Shown piece by piece: positions 24,859 to 33,883 of a stretch of 64,000 bases of DNA. Under the pieces are notes generated by a model. That model saw nothing but the letters and a program-made list of their open reading frames with translations. It had not been told where the DNA came from and did no database searches. The DNA is from Adhaeribacter soli (GTDB lineage Bacteria; Bacteroidota; Bacteroidia; Cytophagales; Hymenobacteraceae). The DNA lies in contig NZ_VTWT01000003.1 in assembly GCF_008727925.1 (NCBI RefSeq), positions 248,001-312,000 of the forward strand. Direction: 5' to 3'. A program made the translations under genes and the position numbers. How positions within the stretch are numbered: the first letter of the stretch is position 1; every line of letters begins with the position of its first letter.

Positions 24859-25359
24859 ATGCAATTAGCTAAATCGTTTTTTCTGGAGCTGGAAAGAGAG
24901 AGTAAAAATACCCGCAAGATGCTAACCGCTGTGCCTGAAGACAAATTCAGCTGGCAACCGCACGCCAAAAGCATGAGTTTAATGCGCCTGGCCGCGCACA
25001 TTGCCGAAATTCCGGGCATGTTCGTAACCCACGCGCTGGCCAGCGATTCCCTGGATTTTGCAACTTTTAACTTTCAACCTAAAGAGGTAAAGTCTTCCGG
25101 AGAGTTGCTGGAATTTTACGACGAAACTTTGCAGCCTGCCCTGGAAGCGCTTAAAGCTGCTTCGGAAGATGACCTGATGAAGCATTGGGTGATGCGCCAG
25201 GGCGAGATAGAACTGGTGAATCTGCCGAAGTTTGCCATTATCCGTTCCCTGTGCCTCAACCACATTGTGCACCACCGCGGGCAATTATCGGTTTATCTGC
25301 GCCTGTTAGATGTTCCGGTACCCGGCATGTACGGCCCCTCCGCCGACGAAGCTTTTTAA
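24859..25359 (+). CDS. DinB family protein (metal-dependent four-helix bundle)
   Basis: A 166-residue DinB/YfiT-like protein. The predicted metal triad is visible: H47 in RLAAHIAEIP, and H135 and H139 in NHIVHHRGQLSVYL near the C-terminus (H-x-x-x-H spacing). The length is usual for the family. Members include thiol-dependent transferases and proteins induced by DNA damage, and the exact activity is not predictable. Cytoplasmic, with no signal peptide. It is separated from the next gene by a strong hairpin, so likely monocistronic. Confidence 0.88.
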   Translation: MQLAKSFFLELERESKNTRKMLTAVPEDKFSWQPHAKSMSLMRLAAHIAEIPGMFVTHALASDSLDFATFNFQPKEVKSSGELLEFYDETLQPALEALKAASEDDLMKHWVMRQGEIELVNLPKFAIIRSLCLNHIVHHRGQLSVYLRLLDVPVPGMYGPSADEAF

Positions 25360-25365
25360 TTATCA

Positions 25366-25404
25366 GTTGCTGTACCGGTGTTGAAATCCGACCGGTACAG
25401 CAAC
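25366..25404. other. Perfect 14-bp hairpin after the DinB gene
   Basis: GTTGCTGTACCGGT pairs with ACCGGTACAGCAAC around an 11-base loop, 7 bases after the DinB stop. There is no strong T run (GTCCTTTGG follows), so it may be an RNA-stabilising 3' hairpin or a weak terminator rather than a classical one. The remaining 240 bases before the next gene contain only a GAAAACGCTAT motif at 25441 and a strong ribosome binding site. Confidence 0.7.
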
Positions 25405-25634
25405 GTCCTTTGGGTGCTCCCGGTTAAACCTCATGCGTGCGAAAACGCTATATTTTCTTTCAAAAAAGCCTAAGCCTTATATTTCTTCCTTTCCAATATG
25501 GTTTCCTCCTTTCCAGGTTCCCGGTAGCAGGCATTTTTGGCGTCAACTTTTTCTCCGGAAATAAATTAAAACTTCCGGAAAGCTTCCCTGTTTAATTCCT
25601 GCTTACGCTTCAGAAGTATTTATTCATAAATCAT

Positions 25635-25643
25635 AAAAGGAGG
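25635..25643 (+). promoter_or_regulatory. Strong Shine-Dalgarno site of the DUF2267 gene
   Basis: AAAAGGAGG ends 4 bases before the ATG at 25648. Consensus-strength sites like this are rare in Bacteroidota, whose genes usually lack them, as most genes in this window do. It fixes the start and suggests efficient translation or a different evolutionary origin of this gene. Confidence 0.75.
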
Positions 25644-25647
25644 TATT

Positions 25648-26094
25648 ATGGCATTAAATTTTGAAGATTACGTGAAAGACGCGAAAACCTGGCTTCATCA
25701 CGCGCAACAGGCTTTGGGCATTCAGGATGAACAGCAGGCCGGCCGTATTTTCCGGGCGGTGCTTCACGCCATTCGCGACCGGCTGCCGGCCGAAGAAGCC
25801 ATGCACTTAGGCGCCCAGTTACCCATCATCTGGAAAGGAATTTTTTTCCAGGGCTTTAAATTGCGTCCCGAGCCGGTGGTGATCCGCCACGAAGAGGAGT
25901 GGCTCGATTTTATCCGTTCCAAAGACCAGGCCGCAGCCATCGATTTTCCAACCCTTGATCACGTACGGCTGGCTTTTCAGGACATTATGAGCATGCTGGA
26001 AACGCACCTTTCCGAAGGGCAGTACCTGCAGATCATTCAGGCGCTGCACGCCGAAATTGTGCACGTGCTCGATGAAAATGTAGTGGGCTACTAA
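25648..26094 (+). CDS. DUF2267 domain protein
   Basis: A 148-residue, fully helical, cytoplasmic protein with the DUF2267 layout in two halves: AGRIFRAVLHAIRDRLPAEE near 30-50 followed by LGAQLPIIWKGIFFQGF, and a second, similar half near 110-145 (VRLAFQDIMSMLETHLSEGQ). DUF2267 proteins are small and of unknown biochemical function. They are often linked to stress or general maintenance genes. The start is fixed by a strong ribosome binding site, and the gene ends in a bidirectional terminator. Confidence 0.9.
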   Translation: MALNFEDYVKDAKTWLHHAQQALGIQDEQQAGRIFRAVLHAIRDRLPAEEAMHLGAQLPIIWKGIFFQGFKLRPEPVVIRHEEEWLDFIRSKDQAAAIDFPTLDHVRLAFQDIMSMLETHLSEGQYLQIIQALHAEIVHVLDENVVGY

Positions 26095-26114
26095 AGCCGA
26101 AACGCTATCGTTTT

Positions 26115-26153
26115 ACAGGAAAAAAGCAGCCCTATAGGCTGCTTTTTTCCTGT
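26115..26153. terminator. Bidirectional terminator between convergent genes
   Basis: A perfect 17-bp stem (ACAGGAAAAAAGCAGCC and its complement) with a 5-base loop, and A and T tracts inside the stem, serving both directions. It lies 20 bases after the DUF2267 stop and 160 bases before the end of the convergent reductase gene. Confidence 0.92.
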
Positions 26154-26253
26154 GAAGATTGCTTTATTAAACCCAGAACCTTCACAAGTTCTGGCCGGAG
26201 ATTCACTTGCATACTCTATTTAAATATAGCTGTTTGCCAGTTTTTAGTCAAGA

Positions 26254-26309
26254 TACCAATATCCAGATACTAATATCCATTTACCAATATCCGGATACCA
26301 ATGTCAATC
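26254..26309. repeat. Four 14-bp tandem repeats (eight heptamers)
   Basis: Four consecutive 14-mers TACCAATATCCAGA, TACTAATATCCATT, TACCAATATCCGGA and TACCAATGTCAATC, each made of two 7-mers. The array ends 3 bases before the stop codon of the reductase gene on the opposite strand. It is non-coding and shares a 7-base period with four other arrays in the window. Confidence 0.85.
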
Positions 26310-26312
26310 TAC

Positions 26313-27398
26313 TTATTTAAACCGGGGCTTGGCGCGTTCGTACTGCACGGGCCATTTTTCTTCCTGATGTAGTTCGGTAGCTGCCGTTAAGCCGAAATAC
26401 GGGTTTCGGAGAAATTCGCGGGCAATAAAAACCATATCAGCCTGCCCCGTCCGGATAATGTGGTCCGCCTGGTGGGCATGCGTGATCAGACCAACGGCAC
26501 CGGTTAAGATGCCCGTTTCGCGGCGGATCTCCTGGGCAAAGAAAGTCTGGTAGCCAGGGCCGGGTTTTATCTGCTGCACCGGCACATTTCCTCCCGAAGA
26601 ACAGTCGATCAGGTCCACGCCCATCTTTTTTAATTCTTCAGCCAGGCGGATCGATTCAGAAAGCGTCCAGGAAGCGGGCGCCTCTTCCACCCAGTCCGTA
26701 GCCGAAACCCGCACGAAAAGCGGTAACTCTACGGGCCATACTTCCTTGACCGCGGCCACTATTTCCTCCAAAAGCCTGATCCGGTTTTTAAAGCTGCCGC
26801 CGTAATTGTCGGTGCGGGTATTGGTAAGCGGCGATAAGAACTCATGGATCAGGTAGCCGTGCGCCGCATGAATTTCAATAACCTTAAACCCGGCCCGTAA
26901 GGCTCTGGCAGCAGCTGCTTTAAAATCCTGCACTACTTTCCCGATCTGTTCCGTGGTCAGTTCCAGAGGCGGCGGCGTGTGGTCGTTCAGCGGGATCGGG
27001 CTTGGAGCGTAAACTTCTGCCCAGCCGCCCTGTTCCGGGGTTAAGTGCTCGCTGCCGTTCCAGGGCTCACTCTTGCTGGATTTTCGGCCGGCATGCGCTA
27101 ATTGAATTCCCGGAACGCTATTGTTTGCTTCAATAAAAGTCGCGATCCTTTTCAGGAATTCGATCTGTTCGTCTTTCCACAAGCCCAGGTCTGCCGGTGT
27201 TATCCTGCCCTCCGGCGAAACCGCCGTTGCCTCCGCAATTACAAGTGCTGCACCGCCAACTGCCCGGCTGCCTAAATGCACCAGGTGCCAGTCGTTGGCA
27301 AAACCGTCTTTCGAAGAGTACTGGCACATCGGCGATACAACTATCCGGTTTTTAAACGCAATGCTTTTGATTTTTATGGGGTCGTATAAATGGTTCAT
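26313..27398 (-). CDS. namA: NADH:flavin oxidoreductase, old yellow enzyme family (YqjM/NamA-like)
   Basis: A 361-residue FMN-dependent ene-reductase that reduces activated C=C bonds with NADPH. N-terminal VVSPMCQYSS carries C25 and Y27, the pair typical of the YqjM/NamA subgroup. Further family motifs are LVHLGSRAVGGAALVIAEAT, QLAHAGRKSS, EIHAAHGYLIHEFLSPLTN with the substrate-binding His pair, GGSFKNRIRL, and FIAREFLRNPYFG near the C-terminus. A full-length TIM barrel, cytoplasmic. It may detoxify electrophiles. The gene is monocistronic on the minus strand, convergent with the DUF2267 gene and divergent from the first giant repeat protein. The symbol follows the subgroup, not a proven orthologue. 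Confidence 0.88.
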   Translation of the reverse strand: MNHLYDPIKIKSIAFKNRIVVSPMCQYSSKDGFANDWHLVHLGSRAVGGAALVIAEATAVSPEGRITPADLGLWKDEQIEFLKRIATFIEANNSVPGIQLAHAGRKSSKSEPWNGSEHLTPEQGGWAEVYAPSPIPLNDHTPPPLELTTEQIGKVVQDFKAAAARALRAGFKVIEIHAAHGYLIHEFLSPLTNTRTDNYGGSFKNRIRLLEEIVAAVKEVWPVELPLFVRVSATDWVEEAPASWTLSESIRLAEELKKMGVDLIDCSSGGNVPVQQIKPGPGYQTFFAQEIRRETGILTGAVGLITHAHQADHIIRTGQADMVFIAREFLRNPYFGLTAATELHQEEKWPVQYERAKPRFK

Positions 27399-27761
27399 GC
27401 AATAAATGTAAATCCTTCTGTTGTATTGTAGTTCTTTTACCGGCTAAAGGTTGCTTTCATTTAATTTTCCTCCATATTTCAGTTCCGGTTAAGGAAAGTG
27501 CCTGTTCTTAGGATCGGAACATTATTCTCCTAAGCTTTAGCTGAAACAATGCGTGTTTTGTTGGTTATTTGTTGGTTAAATGCATGCTGAGCTGTATTAA
27601 TTATAATTTTATATATTTTGAAGTTTGTTCTAGTAGCAAGCATTTCTGAAGTTTTGATTTTTTAACAGATTGCCCCTCGTTTTTGCTTTGTTTTTAACGC
27701 TATAAAGCACACAATCAGTAACTTTTCATTTTTCTTGTTTAAAACTTGAATATTTTGTTAA

Positions 27762-27795
27762 AATGCCTGAAACGCGCTCAGGCGTTATTTTTTTT
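27762..27795 (+). terminator. Orphan terminator-like hairpin in the leader of the first giant repeat gene
   Basis: Stem AATGCCTGA / TCAGGCGTT (one G-T pair) with a 7-base loop and a following ATTTTTTTTG run on the plus strand. No plus-strand gene lies upstream; the neighbour is on the minus strand. It may be an attenuator in the long leader of the giant gene or the end of an unannotated small RNA within 27400-27760. The other parts of this 500-bp AT-rich gap show no recognisable feature. Confidence 0.55.
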
Positions 27796-27898
27796 GCGAA
27801 AAAATCAGGATATTTGTTTGATTTGCTATTGTTATACTGCAATTATTGATAATAAAGGTTGTGGTAGCATAATATAAAGATTTGAATGTTGGTTGTGT

Positions 27899-30800
27899 AT
27901 GAATAGAATTGTACTTATTAAATTATTTTTTGTTTTATCCGTTCTCAATGCATTTGCTCAGGTGAAACCAAATTTGGGTACCATGGGTAATTTCACGGTG
28001 CTTGCCGGGAGCAGCATTACCAATACGGGTAACAGTATTATTTACGATAACGTTGGCATCTGGCCAGGCAATACGATCACCGGTTTTCCTCCGGGGTATA
28101 TCAACGGTTCCCAGCACATAAACAATGCTACTTCCCAGAATGCCCATACCGATCTTACCATTGCCTACAACAATGTAGCCGCCCAGGCGCCTACCGTTAA
28201 CCTTACCGGGCAGAACCTGGGAGGGCGCAACCTGACTGCCGGCGTTTACCGGTTCAACGGCAACGCCGATCTTACCGGCACCCTGACCCTGGACGGCAGC
28301 GGCAATGCCAATGCAGTTTTTATTTTCCAGGTGCTGGGAAATTTAACTACCAGCCCGAATGCTATCCTGAATATGCGCCAGGGAGCCCGTTCCCCCAATA
28401 TTTTCTGGCAGGTTACCGGGTCAGTAAACATGGCAGCCGGAACCAATTTCAAAGGCACCGTAATGGCCGACCAAAATATAACCATGGGGAATGGCGCCAT
28501 TTTACAGGGGCGCCTGTTAGCGCGCAACGGCTTTGTTTCCCTGGATAATAACCCGCTCACCATCCCGCCTCCGCGATTCAATTCTGATATTTCCATTGAA
28601 AAAACCGTTAATGCAGGCCCCTATTCCGTGGGCGACCTGATCACGTACAAAGTAGTAGTAAAGAACCTTGGCCCGAGTAACGAAACCAACCTGCTGGTAA
28701 ACGATATCCTGCCGGCAAGCCTTACTTACAAAAGCTTCCAGACGAGTAACAAAACCACTTATAATCCTGCAACGGGATTCTGGTCCATCGATGTGCTCAA
28801 TAACGGCGCTGCCGATACCTTAACCATTACGGCCACCATTATTGCTCCTAATTTTATCACCAACACCGCTACTGTTACCGGCGATGGAATCGATAATAAT
28901 CAGTTGAACAATGCCTCTACGGTTACGATCTGTGCCCGGCCTGCAAAACCGACCGCTATCCTTGGCCCGGATGTGCTTTGTATCGGAGGAATCGGAAACA
29001 CCTATTCAATCCCCGCTGTAGCTGGTGCCACCAGCTATACCTGGAGTGTGCCAAGTGGCTGGACCATCATGTCCGGGCAGAACACTACTTCCATTAATCT
29101 GTTGCCAGGTCCGGATACAGCCTCGGCCATCGTGTCGGTAATTGCTTCCAATGGCTGCGGCGAAAGTCTGCCAAGCATCAAAAAAATATTAGCGTTTCCT
29201 CCCCCGCCTGCAGATCTGCCGGCAATTACAGGTAATGCAGTGCCCTGCCAGTTCACAACCGGCAACGTTTACAGCATCCCCCAGCAATTAGCAGTTTCAA
29301 ATTACACCTGGTCAGTGCCTGCCGGCTGGACCATTACTTCCGGCCAGGGAACGCCCAGCATTACCGTTACCGCTGGGGCAAGTGCCGGGGTAATCTCGGT
29401 AATTGCCTCCAATGATTGCGGAACAAGCAATCCTTCCAATCTGAACGTAGAACCGGCATCTGCCGCACCGGTAGCACCGGGGCAGATCAGTCCGCCATTT
29501 GCCGGAAACCCATGCGTAGGGCAGGTAAGTTTAACCTACTCTGTTCAGCCGGTACCCAAGGCCTCTTCCTATACCTGGACCGTGCCGGCTGGCTGGACCA
29601 TTGTTTCCGGCCAGGGTACTCCCTCTATTGTAGTTACGGTGGGCAGTAATAATGGTACCATTTCTGTATTTGCTTCCAATGGTTGCGGCGACAGCCCGGT
29701 CAGCACCATGACCGTAGTGCCGGCAACCAACCCCCCTTTAACGGCTGGTCCTATTACCGGAGAATTTATTCCTTGTATCGGGCAAACCAACGTTACGTAT
29801 TCCGTTCCGGCACAACCGGGAGTAACCACTTTTAACTGGACCGTGCCACATGACTGGACCATTGTTTCCGGCCAGGGCACTAATAGTATTAATGTTTCAC
29901 TTGGGACGGCAGCCGGTACGGTAGATGTATCGGTTTCGAATGGCTGCGGAACCAGTTCGGCCAGTACGGCAGTGGTAACGCCCTCATCTACCGTGCCGCC
30001 AACTCCGGGCGTTATTGTAGGTAGCGCCGGTGGTGCCCCTTGTGCCGGGCGCGCGAATATGACCTATACGATTCTTCCGGTAAGCGCAGCCTCTACGTAT
30101 ACCTGGACAGTGCCAACCGGCTGGGCTATTACTGCAGGACAGGGTACGCCAACGATCACCGTAACGGCCGGCAATGCAGCCGGTTTAATTTCGGTGGTGG
30201 CGGCAAATGGCTGCGGCTCGAGCACGGCCAGTACGCTGGCGCTTACGCCTACTTCCACGCCGCCGCCGGCTCCGGTTTCTATTGCCGGGAACGCTATCCC
30301 TTGTGCCGGAAGTTTGAATAATGGTTACTCCATTGCTTTTGTAAACGGCGCTACCAGTTACATCTGGGCCGTGCCAACCGGCTGGACAATTACCTCCGGG
30401 CAGGGAACCACTTCTATTCAGGTAATTGCCGGCAATACGAACGGAAACATCAGTGTAATGGCCATGAACGATTGTGGCGTCAGTACGGCAACGCTGCTGC
30501 CGGTTACCGCTGCCAGTGCCGTTCCGGCTATGCCAGGCGCAATAACCGGTGGTTCGGATGTCTGCATTAATCAAAATGGGATTACATTTTCCATTCCGGT
30601 GGTTGCTAATGCTTCCGGTTATACCTGGAGCGTGCCAAGCGGCTGGACCATTATTTCCGGCCAGGGAACCCCTACTATTACTGTAAATACAGGAACGGCC
30701 GGCGGAACAATTTCGGTAGCGGCCACTAATGGTTGCGGCGGCGGCGCTCCCAGAACGTTTACCATTATTCCTAATGTAAACCCGCCGGTTGCACCGGGCG

Positions 30801-32872
30801 CAATTTCCGGGAATATTGTTCCCTGCACCGGTCAAAGCAACGTTACGTATTCCATTGCAGGTTTAACCGGCATATCGAATTATGCCTGGAGCGTGCCCGC
30901 CGGCTGGACGATTACTTCCGGACAAGGCACGACCAGCATTACCGTTACAACCGGCAATAACAGCGGGGCAGTTACTGTGCGCGGGGTAAACAGCTGCGGA
31001 AACGGTGCTATCAGCACGCTTGCCGTTACGCCTTCCAGCGCAGCAGCACCAGCGCCGGGAGCAATTGCCGGAAGCAGTGTGCCATGCATCGGACAAACCG
31101 GGGCAACTTACGCTGTAGCAGCTGTTGCCGGAGCATCTTCTTATAACTGGACCGTTCCAACCGGCTGGACGATTACTGCTGGTCAGGGCACGCCTTCTAT
31201 AAACGTAACGGTTGGCACTACGGCCGGCACCGTTACGGTAACGGCGGCTAATGGCTGCGGTACGGGCGTGGCGAGCACGCTGGCGGCAACACCAACCTTC
31301 AGTAATCCGGCAACTCCCAGAAGCATTATTGGAAACAGCGTGCCTTGTACTTCGGGCGGAAATATCACCTACTCAGTACCGATTCAGGGAAATACGGCTG
31401 CTTTTACCTGGACCGTGCCAGCGGGCTGGCTAATTGTTTCCGGCCAGGGTAGCGGCAGCATAGTAGTAACTCCTGGAACAGCAGCGGGCAATATTGAGGT
31501 AGTTGCTTCCAATGGTTGCGGGGCAAGCGCACCTGCTATTTTGCCGGTTATGGTAACTACCAGCACTCCACCTGCGCCTGGTGCAATTACTGCGCCTTTC
31601 AGTGGCAGCCCGTGCGCCGGTCAGTCGGGCTTAACGTATTCTATTGCTCCCGTAACCGGGGCATCGGCTTATACCTGGACGGTACCGGCCGGCTGGACCA
31701 TCGATTCAGGACAAGGAACTACCAGCATTACAGTTACTACCGGATCGGCAGCCGGAACGGTATCGGTAAGAGCGGAAAACGGCTGCGGCAGCAGCACGGC
31801 CAGTACCCTGTTCAGTACCCCTACTTCTTCTACTCCGATCACTTCAGGCATTATTTCCGGACCGGTGGCCCCTTGCGTGGGGAACACGGCTACCACTTAT
31901 GCAACCGATGTCGTGATTGGTGCTACGGGCTACACCTGGACCGTACCAGCGGGCTGGTCCATTGACGTAGGACAGGGAACAACCAGCATTACTGTTACAC
32001 CTGATGGCACTGCCGGGCAGGTTTCGGTAGTGGCTTCGAACGGTTGCGGCGCAGGAACAGCAACTACGCTAACAGTTACCCCAACCACCACCACGCCGGT
32101 AATTGTTGGCGGGGCTATAAATGGTAATGCCAATGTGTGCTCCAATGAAACAGGATTGGCTTATTTCATAAAACCAGTTGCCGGTGCCGAAAATTATTTC
32201 TGGACCGTGCCGGATGGCTGGCTGATTACTTCCGGGCAGGGCACCGATAGCATTACGGTGGAAGCTGGCAGTACAGATGGATATATTAAGGTAATAGTAG
32301 CCAACCAATGCGGAAACGGAACAGCAGACAGCCTGGCCGTAATCATCCGCTCATCGCTGACATTTACGGGGAAAATTCAAGATGAAAGCTCTCCGTGCAA
32401 AGGCCTGAAATATTCGGTAACGCCGGTGCCGGGAGCCACTTCTTACGATTGGGTGCTGCCTGCCGGCTGGAAGATCACTTCCGGGGTTGGCACGCCGGTT
32501 ATTACCGTGGAGGCCGCTCCGGGAAGAGACACCATTTCGGTAACGGCTAAAAATGCCAGCTGTACAAGCGTTCCGGTAAGCGCCGTAGTCGATGCGAAAG
32601 CTCTGGCGGCTGACCTGGAGATCCCGAACGTGTTCTCGCCTAACGGCAACGACATAAACGAGCAGTGGGAAATCAAGAACCTGGAAAGCTACCCGGATAA
32701 CGAACTGACGGTCATTAACCGGTGGGGTAATGAAGTGTACAAACAGAAAGGCTACCGTAATAGCTGGCAGGGCGGCAGCCTGAGCGGAGGTACTTATTAC
32801 TACATCCTCCGGGTGAAACTGTGCAACAACGAAGAGAAAACCTTTAAAGGGTACGTGATGATCGTGCGCTAA
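27899..32872 (+). CDS. Giant T9SS type B surface protein with ice-binding-like DUF3494 domain and PKD-like repeats
   Basis: A 1657-residue exported protein. The start is the ATG at 27899; an upstream in-frame TTG at 27893 adds only two codons. Signal peptide about 1-22 (VLSVLNAFAQ), then a DUF3494 domain at about 25-225, the fold of bacterial ice-binding proteins (LGTMGNFTVLAGSSITNTGN, LTAGVYRF, GTLTLDGSGNANAVFIFQ, LLARNGFVSLDNN), a DUF11 domain at about 230-345, 14 PKD-like repeats of about 87 residues (core YTWTVPAGWTITSGQGT and ASNGCG), and a C-terminal gliding-motility-type CHU_C domain (IPNVFSPNGNDINEQWEI, FKGYVMIVR). CHU_C domains are T9SS type B signals and need PorP/SprF partners, and one is encoded 49 bases downstream. 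A surface adhesin role, perhaps to ice or other solids, is inferred. Confidence 0.9.
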   Translation: MNRIVLIKLFFVLSVLNAFAQVKPNLGTMGNFTVLAGSSITNTGNSIIYDNVGIWPGNTITGFPPGYINGSQHINNATSQNAHTDLTIAYNNVAAQAPTVNLTGQNLGGRNLTAGVYRFNGNADLTGTLTLDGSGNANAVFIFQVLGNLTTSPNAILNMRQGARSPNIFWQVTGSVNMAAGTNFKGTVMADQNITMGNGAILQGRLLARNGFVSLDNNPLTIPPPRFNSDISIEKTVNAGPYSVGDLITYKVVVKNLGPSNETNLLVNDILPASLTYKSFQTSNKTTYNPATGFWSIDVLNNGAADTLTITATIIAPNFITNTATVTGDGIDNNQLNNASTVTICARPAKPTAILGPDVLCIGGIGNTYSIPAVAGATSYTWSVPSGWTIMSGQNTTSINLLPGPDTASAIVSVIASNGCGESLPSIKKILAFPPPPADLPAITGNAVPCQFTTGNVYSIPQQLAVSNYTWSVPAGWTITSGQGTPSITVTAGASAGVISVIASNDCGTSNPSNLNVEPASAAPVAPGQISPPFAGNPCVGQVSLTYSVQPVPKASSYTWTVPAGWTIVSGQGTPSIVVTVGSNNGTISVFASNGCGDSPVSTMTVVPATNPPLTAGPITGEFIPCIGQTNVTYSVPAQPGVTTFNWTVPHDWTIVSGQGTNSINVSLGTAAGTVDVSVSNGCGTSSASTAVVTPSSTVPPTPGVIVGSAGGAPCAGRANMTYTILPVSAASTYTWTVPTGWAITAGQGTPTITVTAGNAAGLISVVAANGCGSSTASTLALTPTSTPPPAPVSIAGNAIPCAGSLNNGYSIAFVNGATSYIWAVPTGWTITSGQGTTSIQVIAGNTNGNISVMAMNDCGVSTATLLPVTAASAVPAMPGAITGGSDVCINQNGITFSIPVVANASGYTWSVPSGWTIISGQGTPTITVNTGTAGGTISVAATNGCGGGAPRTFTIIPNVNPPVAPGAISGNIVPCTGQSNVTYSIAGLTGISNYAWSVPAGWTITSGQGTTSITVTTGNNSGAVTVRGVNSCGNGAISTLAVTPSSAAAPAPGAIAGSSVPCIGQTGATYAVAAVAGASSYNWTVPTGWTITAGQGTPSINVTVGTTAGTVTVTAANGCGTGVASTLAATPTFSNPATPRSIIGNSVPCTSGGNITYSVPIQGNTAAFTWTVPAGWLIVSGQGSGSIVVTPGTAAGNIEVVASNGCGASAPAILPVMVTTSTPPAPGAITAPFSGSPCAGQSGLTYSIAPVTGASAYTWTVPAGWTIDSGQGTTSITVTTGSAAGTVSVRAENGCGSSTASTLFSTPTSSTPITSGIISGPVAPCVGNTATTYATDVVIGATGYTWTVPAGWSIDVGQGTTSITVTPDGTAGQVSVVASNGCGAGTATTLTVTPTTTTPVIVGGAINGNANVCSNETGLAYFIKPVAGAENYFWTVPDGWLITSGQGTDSITVEAGSTDGYIKVIVANQCGNGTADSLAVIIRSSLTFTGKIQDESSPCKGLKYSVTPVPGATSYDWVLPAGWKITSGVGTPVITVEAAPGRDTISVTAKNASCTSVPVSAVVDAKALAADLEIPNVFSPNGNDINEQWEIKNLESYPDNELTVINRWGNEVYKQKGYRNSWQGGSLSGGTYYYILRVKLCNNEEKTFKGYVMIVR
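28941..32607 (+). repeat. Array of 14 PKD-like repeats in the first giant protein
   Basis: In-frame repeats of about 260 bp. Each repeat has a Cys near its start (PCIGQ-type), the core W-x-VP-x-GW and GQGT motifs, and a second Cys in N-G-C-G, suggesting one disulphide per domain. Individual repeats resemble the same-numbered repeat of the second giant protein more than their own neighbours over repeats 3-9. Confidence 0.9.
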
Positions 32873-32921
32873 TTAGCGGATAATCGGAAAGAAAGATCAG
32901 GAGTGAAATTTTTATAAAAGA

Positions 32922-33866
32922 ATGCGCCGTATAGTTATTTTTTTGGGGATTTGGATGGTGGCCGGAAGTGCGTTTGCGCAGCAAAGTGCCCAGTATACCC
33001 AGTACATTTTTAATGGGTTGGTAATTAACCCGGCATACGCCGGCAGTAAGGAAATGTGGAACCTGAGTGCGATCTACCGCGACCAGTGGGCCGGTCTGGA
33101 AGGAGCGCCAACCACGCAGACCTTCAGCGTTGATGGGACGGTTAAGAAAAACAAGATCGGGCTGGGGCTGCAGGCAATTAACGACCGCTTAGGCGCCCAG
33201 GGGCAGTTAAGCGTATTGGCCAGCGCCGCGATCCGTATGCCTTTAAGCGGAAAAAGTAAACTGAGTTTTGGTCTGGCTGGTGGCGCTACGCAGCATTCGC
33301 TCGATGGCACAGCCCTGAAAGCAACTGCCTCCAACGACCCGGATATCCCGAATTCGAAGATCACCGAAATTGTGCCATCCGTGAAGGCCGGTTTCTATTT
33401 TCATACCGACCGCCTTTACGTCGGCTTATCGGGCGCAGACCTGGTGCCGGTTAAAAATGAATTCGTGCTTACGCCGGAAAGGCATTATTTCCTGACTTCC
33501 GGTTATGTTTTTGACCTGGGGGAACACGTGAAATTCAAGCCCAGTTTTTTACTGAAAGAAGATTTTAACGGCCCTACCAACCTGGATCTGAATGCCTTTG
33601 TGCTGTTTGCCGAGCGGATCTGGATCGGGTCTTCTTACCGCACGGGGGTAAACCTTTTCAAGAAAACCGGAGCTGCTAAAAACGTGGACCTGGCAAACGC
33701 CTGGGCCGGCATTGCCGAAGTTTACCTCACGCCTAAGATCAAGCTCGGATATTCCTACGACGTAACCCTGACCGGTTTGAGCAGCTACCCGAGCCATGAA
33801 TTTTCCCTGGGGTATTACATCCTGAAAAAAGAAGGAACCAGTTTACTTTCACCCCGCTATTTCTAA
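32922..33866 (+). CDS. PorP/SprF family T9SS outer-membrane protein (cassette 1)
   Basis: A 314-residue outer-membrane beta-barrel protein. Signal peptide about 1-19 (AGSAFAQ), followed by the family hallmark QQSAQYTQYIFNGLVINPAY and AGSKEMWNLSAIYRDQWAGL, then alternating amphipathic strands and the end ILKKEGTSLLSPRYF. PorP/SprF proteins associate with the type IX machinery and are needed for secretion and surface attachment of type B (CHU_C) proteins, as shown for SprF with SprB in Flavobacterium. It lies 49 bases after the giant repeat gene and 17 bases before the PorE-like gene, so it is presumably the dedicated partner of the former. Confidence 0.92.
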   Translation: MRRIVIFLGIWMVAGSAFAQQSAQYTQYIFNGLVINPAYAGSKEMWNLSAIYRDQWAGLEGAPTTQTFSVDGTVKKNKIGLGLQAINDRLGAQGQLSVLASAAIRMPLSGKSKLSFGLAGGATQHSLDGTALKATASNDPDIPNSKITEIVPSVKAGFYFHTDRLYVGLSGADLVPVKNEFVLTPERHYFLTSGYVFDLGEHVKFKPSFLLKEDFNGPTNLDLNAFVLFAERIWIGSSYRTGVNLFKKTGAAKNVDLANAWAGIAEVYLTPKIKLGYSYDVTLTGLSSYPSHEFSLGYYILKKEGTSLLSPRYF

Positions 33867-33883
33867 TTACCGAAGCTTTAAAG

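Noticed and set aside
30185-30835. Long antisense open frames opposite the giant repeat genes (also 36926-37792, 20195-21583, 59169-59840)
   Set aside because: They mirror the repeat period and composition of the sense genes, show no family features or start context, and are absent outside the repeats.
28941-32607. Regular 260-bp periodicity taken as a possible CRISPR or satellite array
   Set aside because: The repeats are in frame, protein-coding and degenerate at DNA level, with no short identical repeats and unique spacers.
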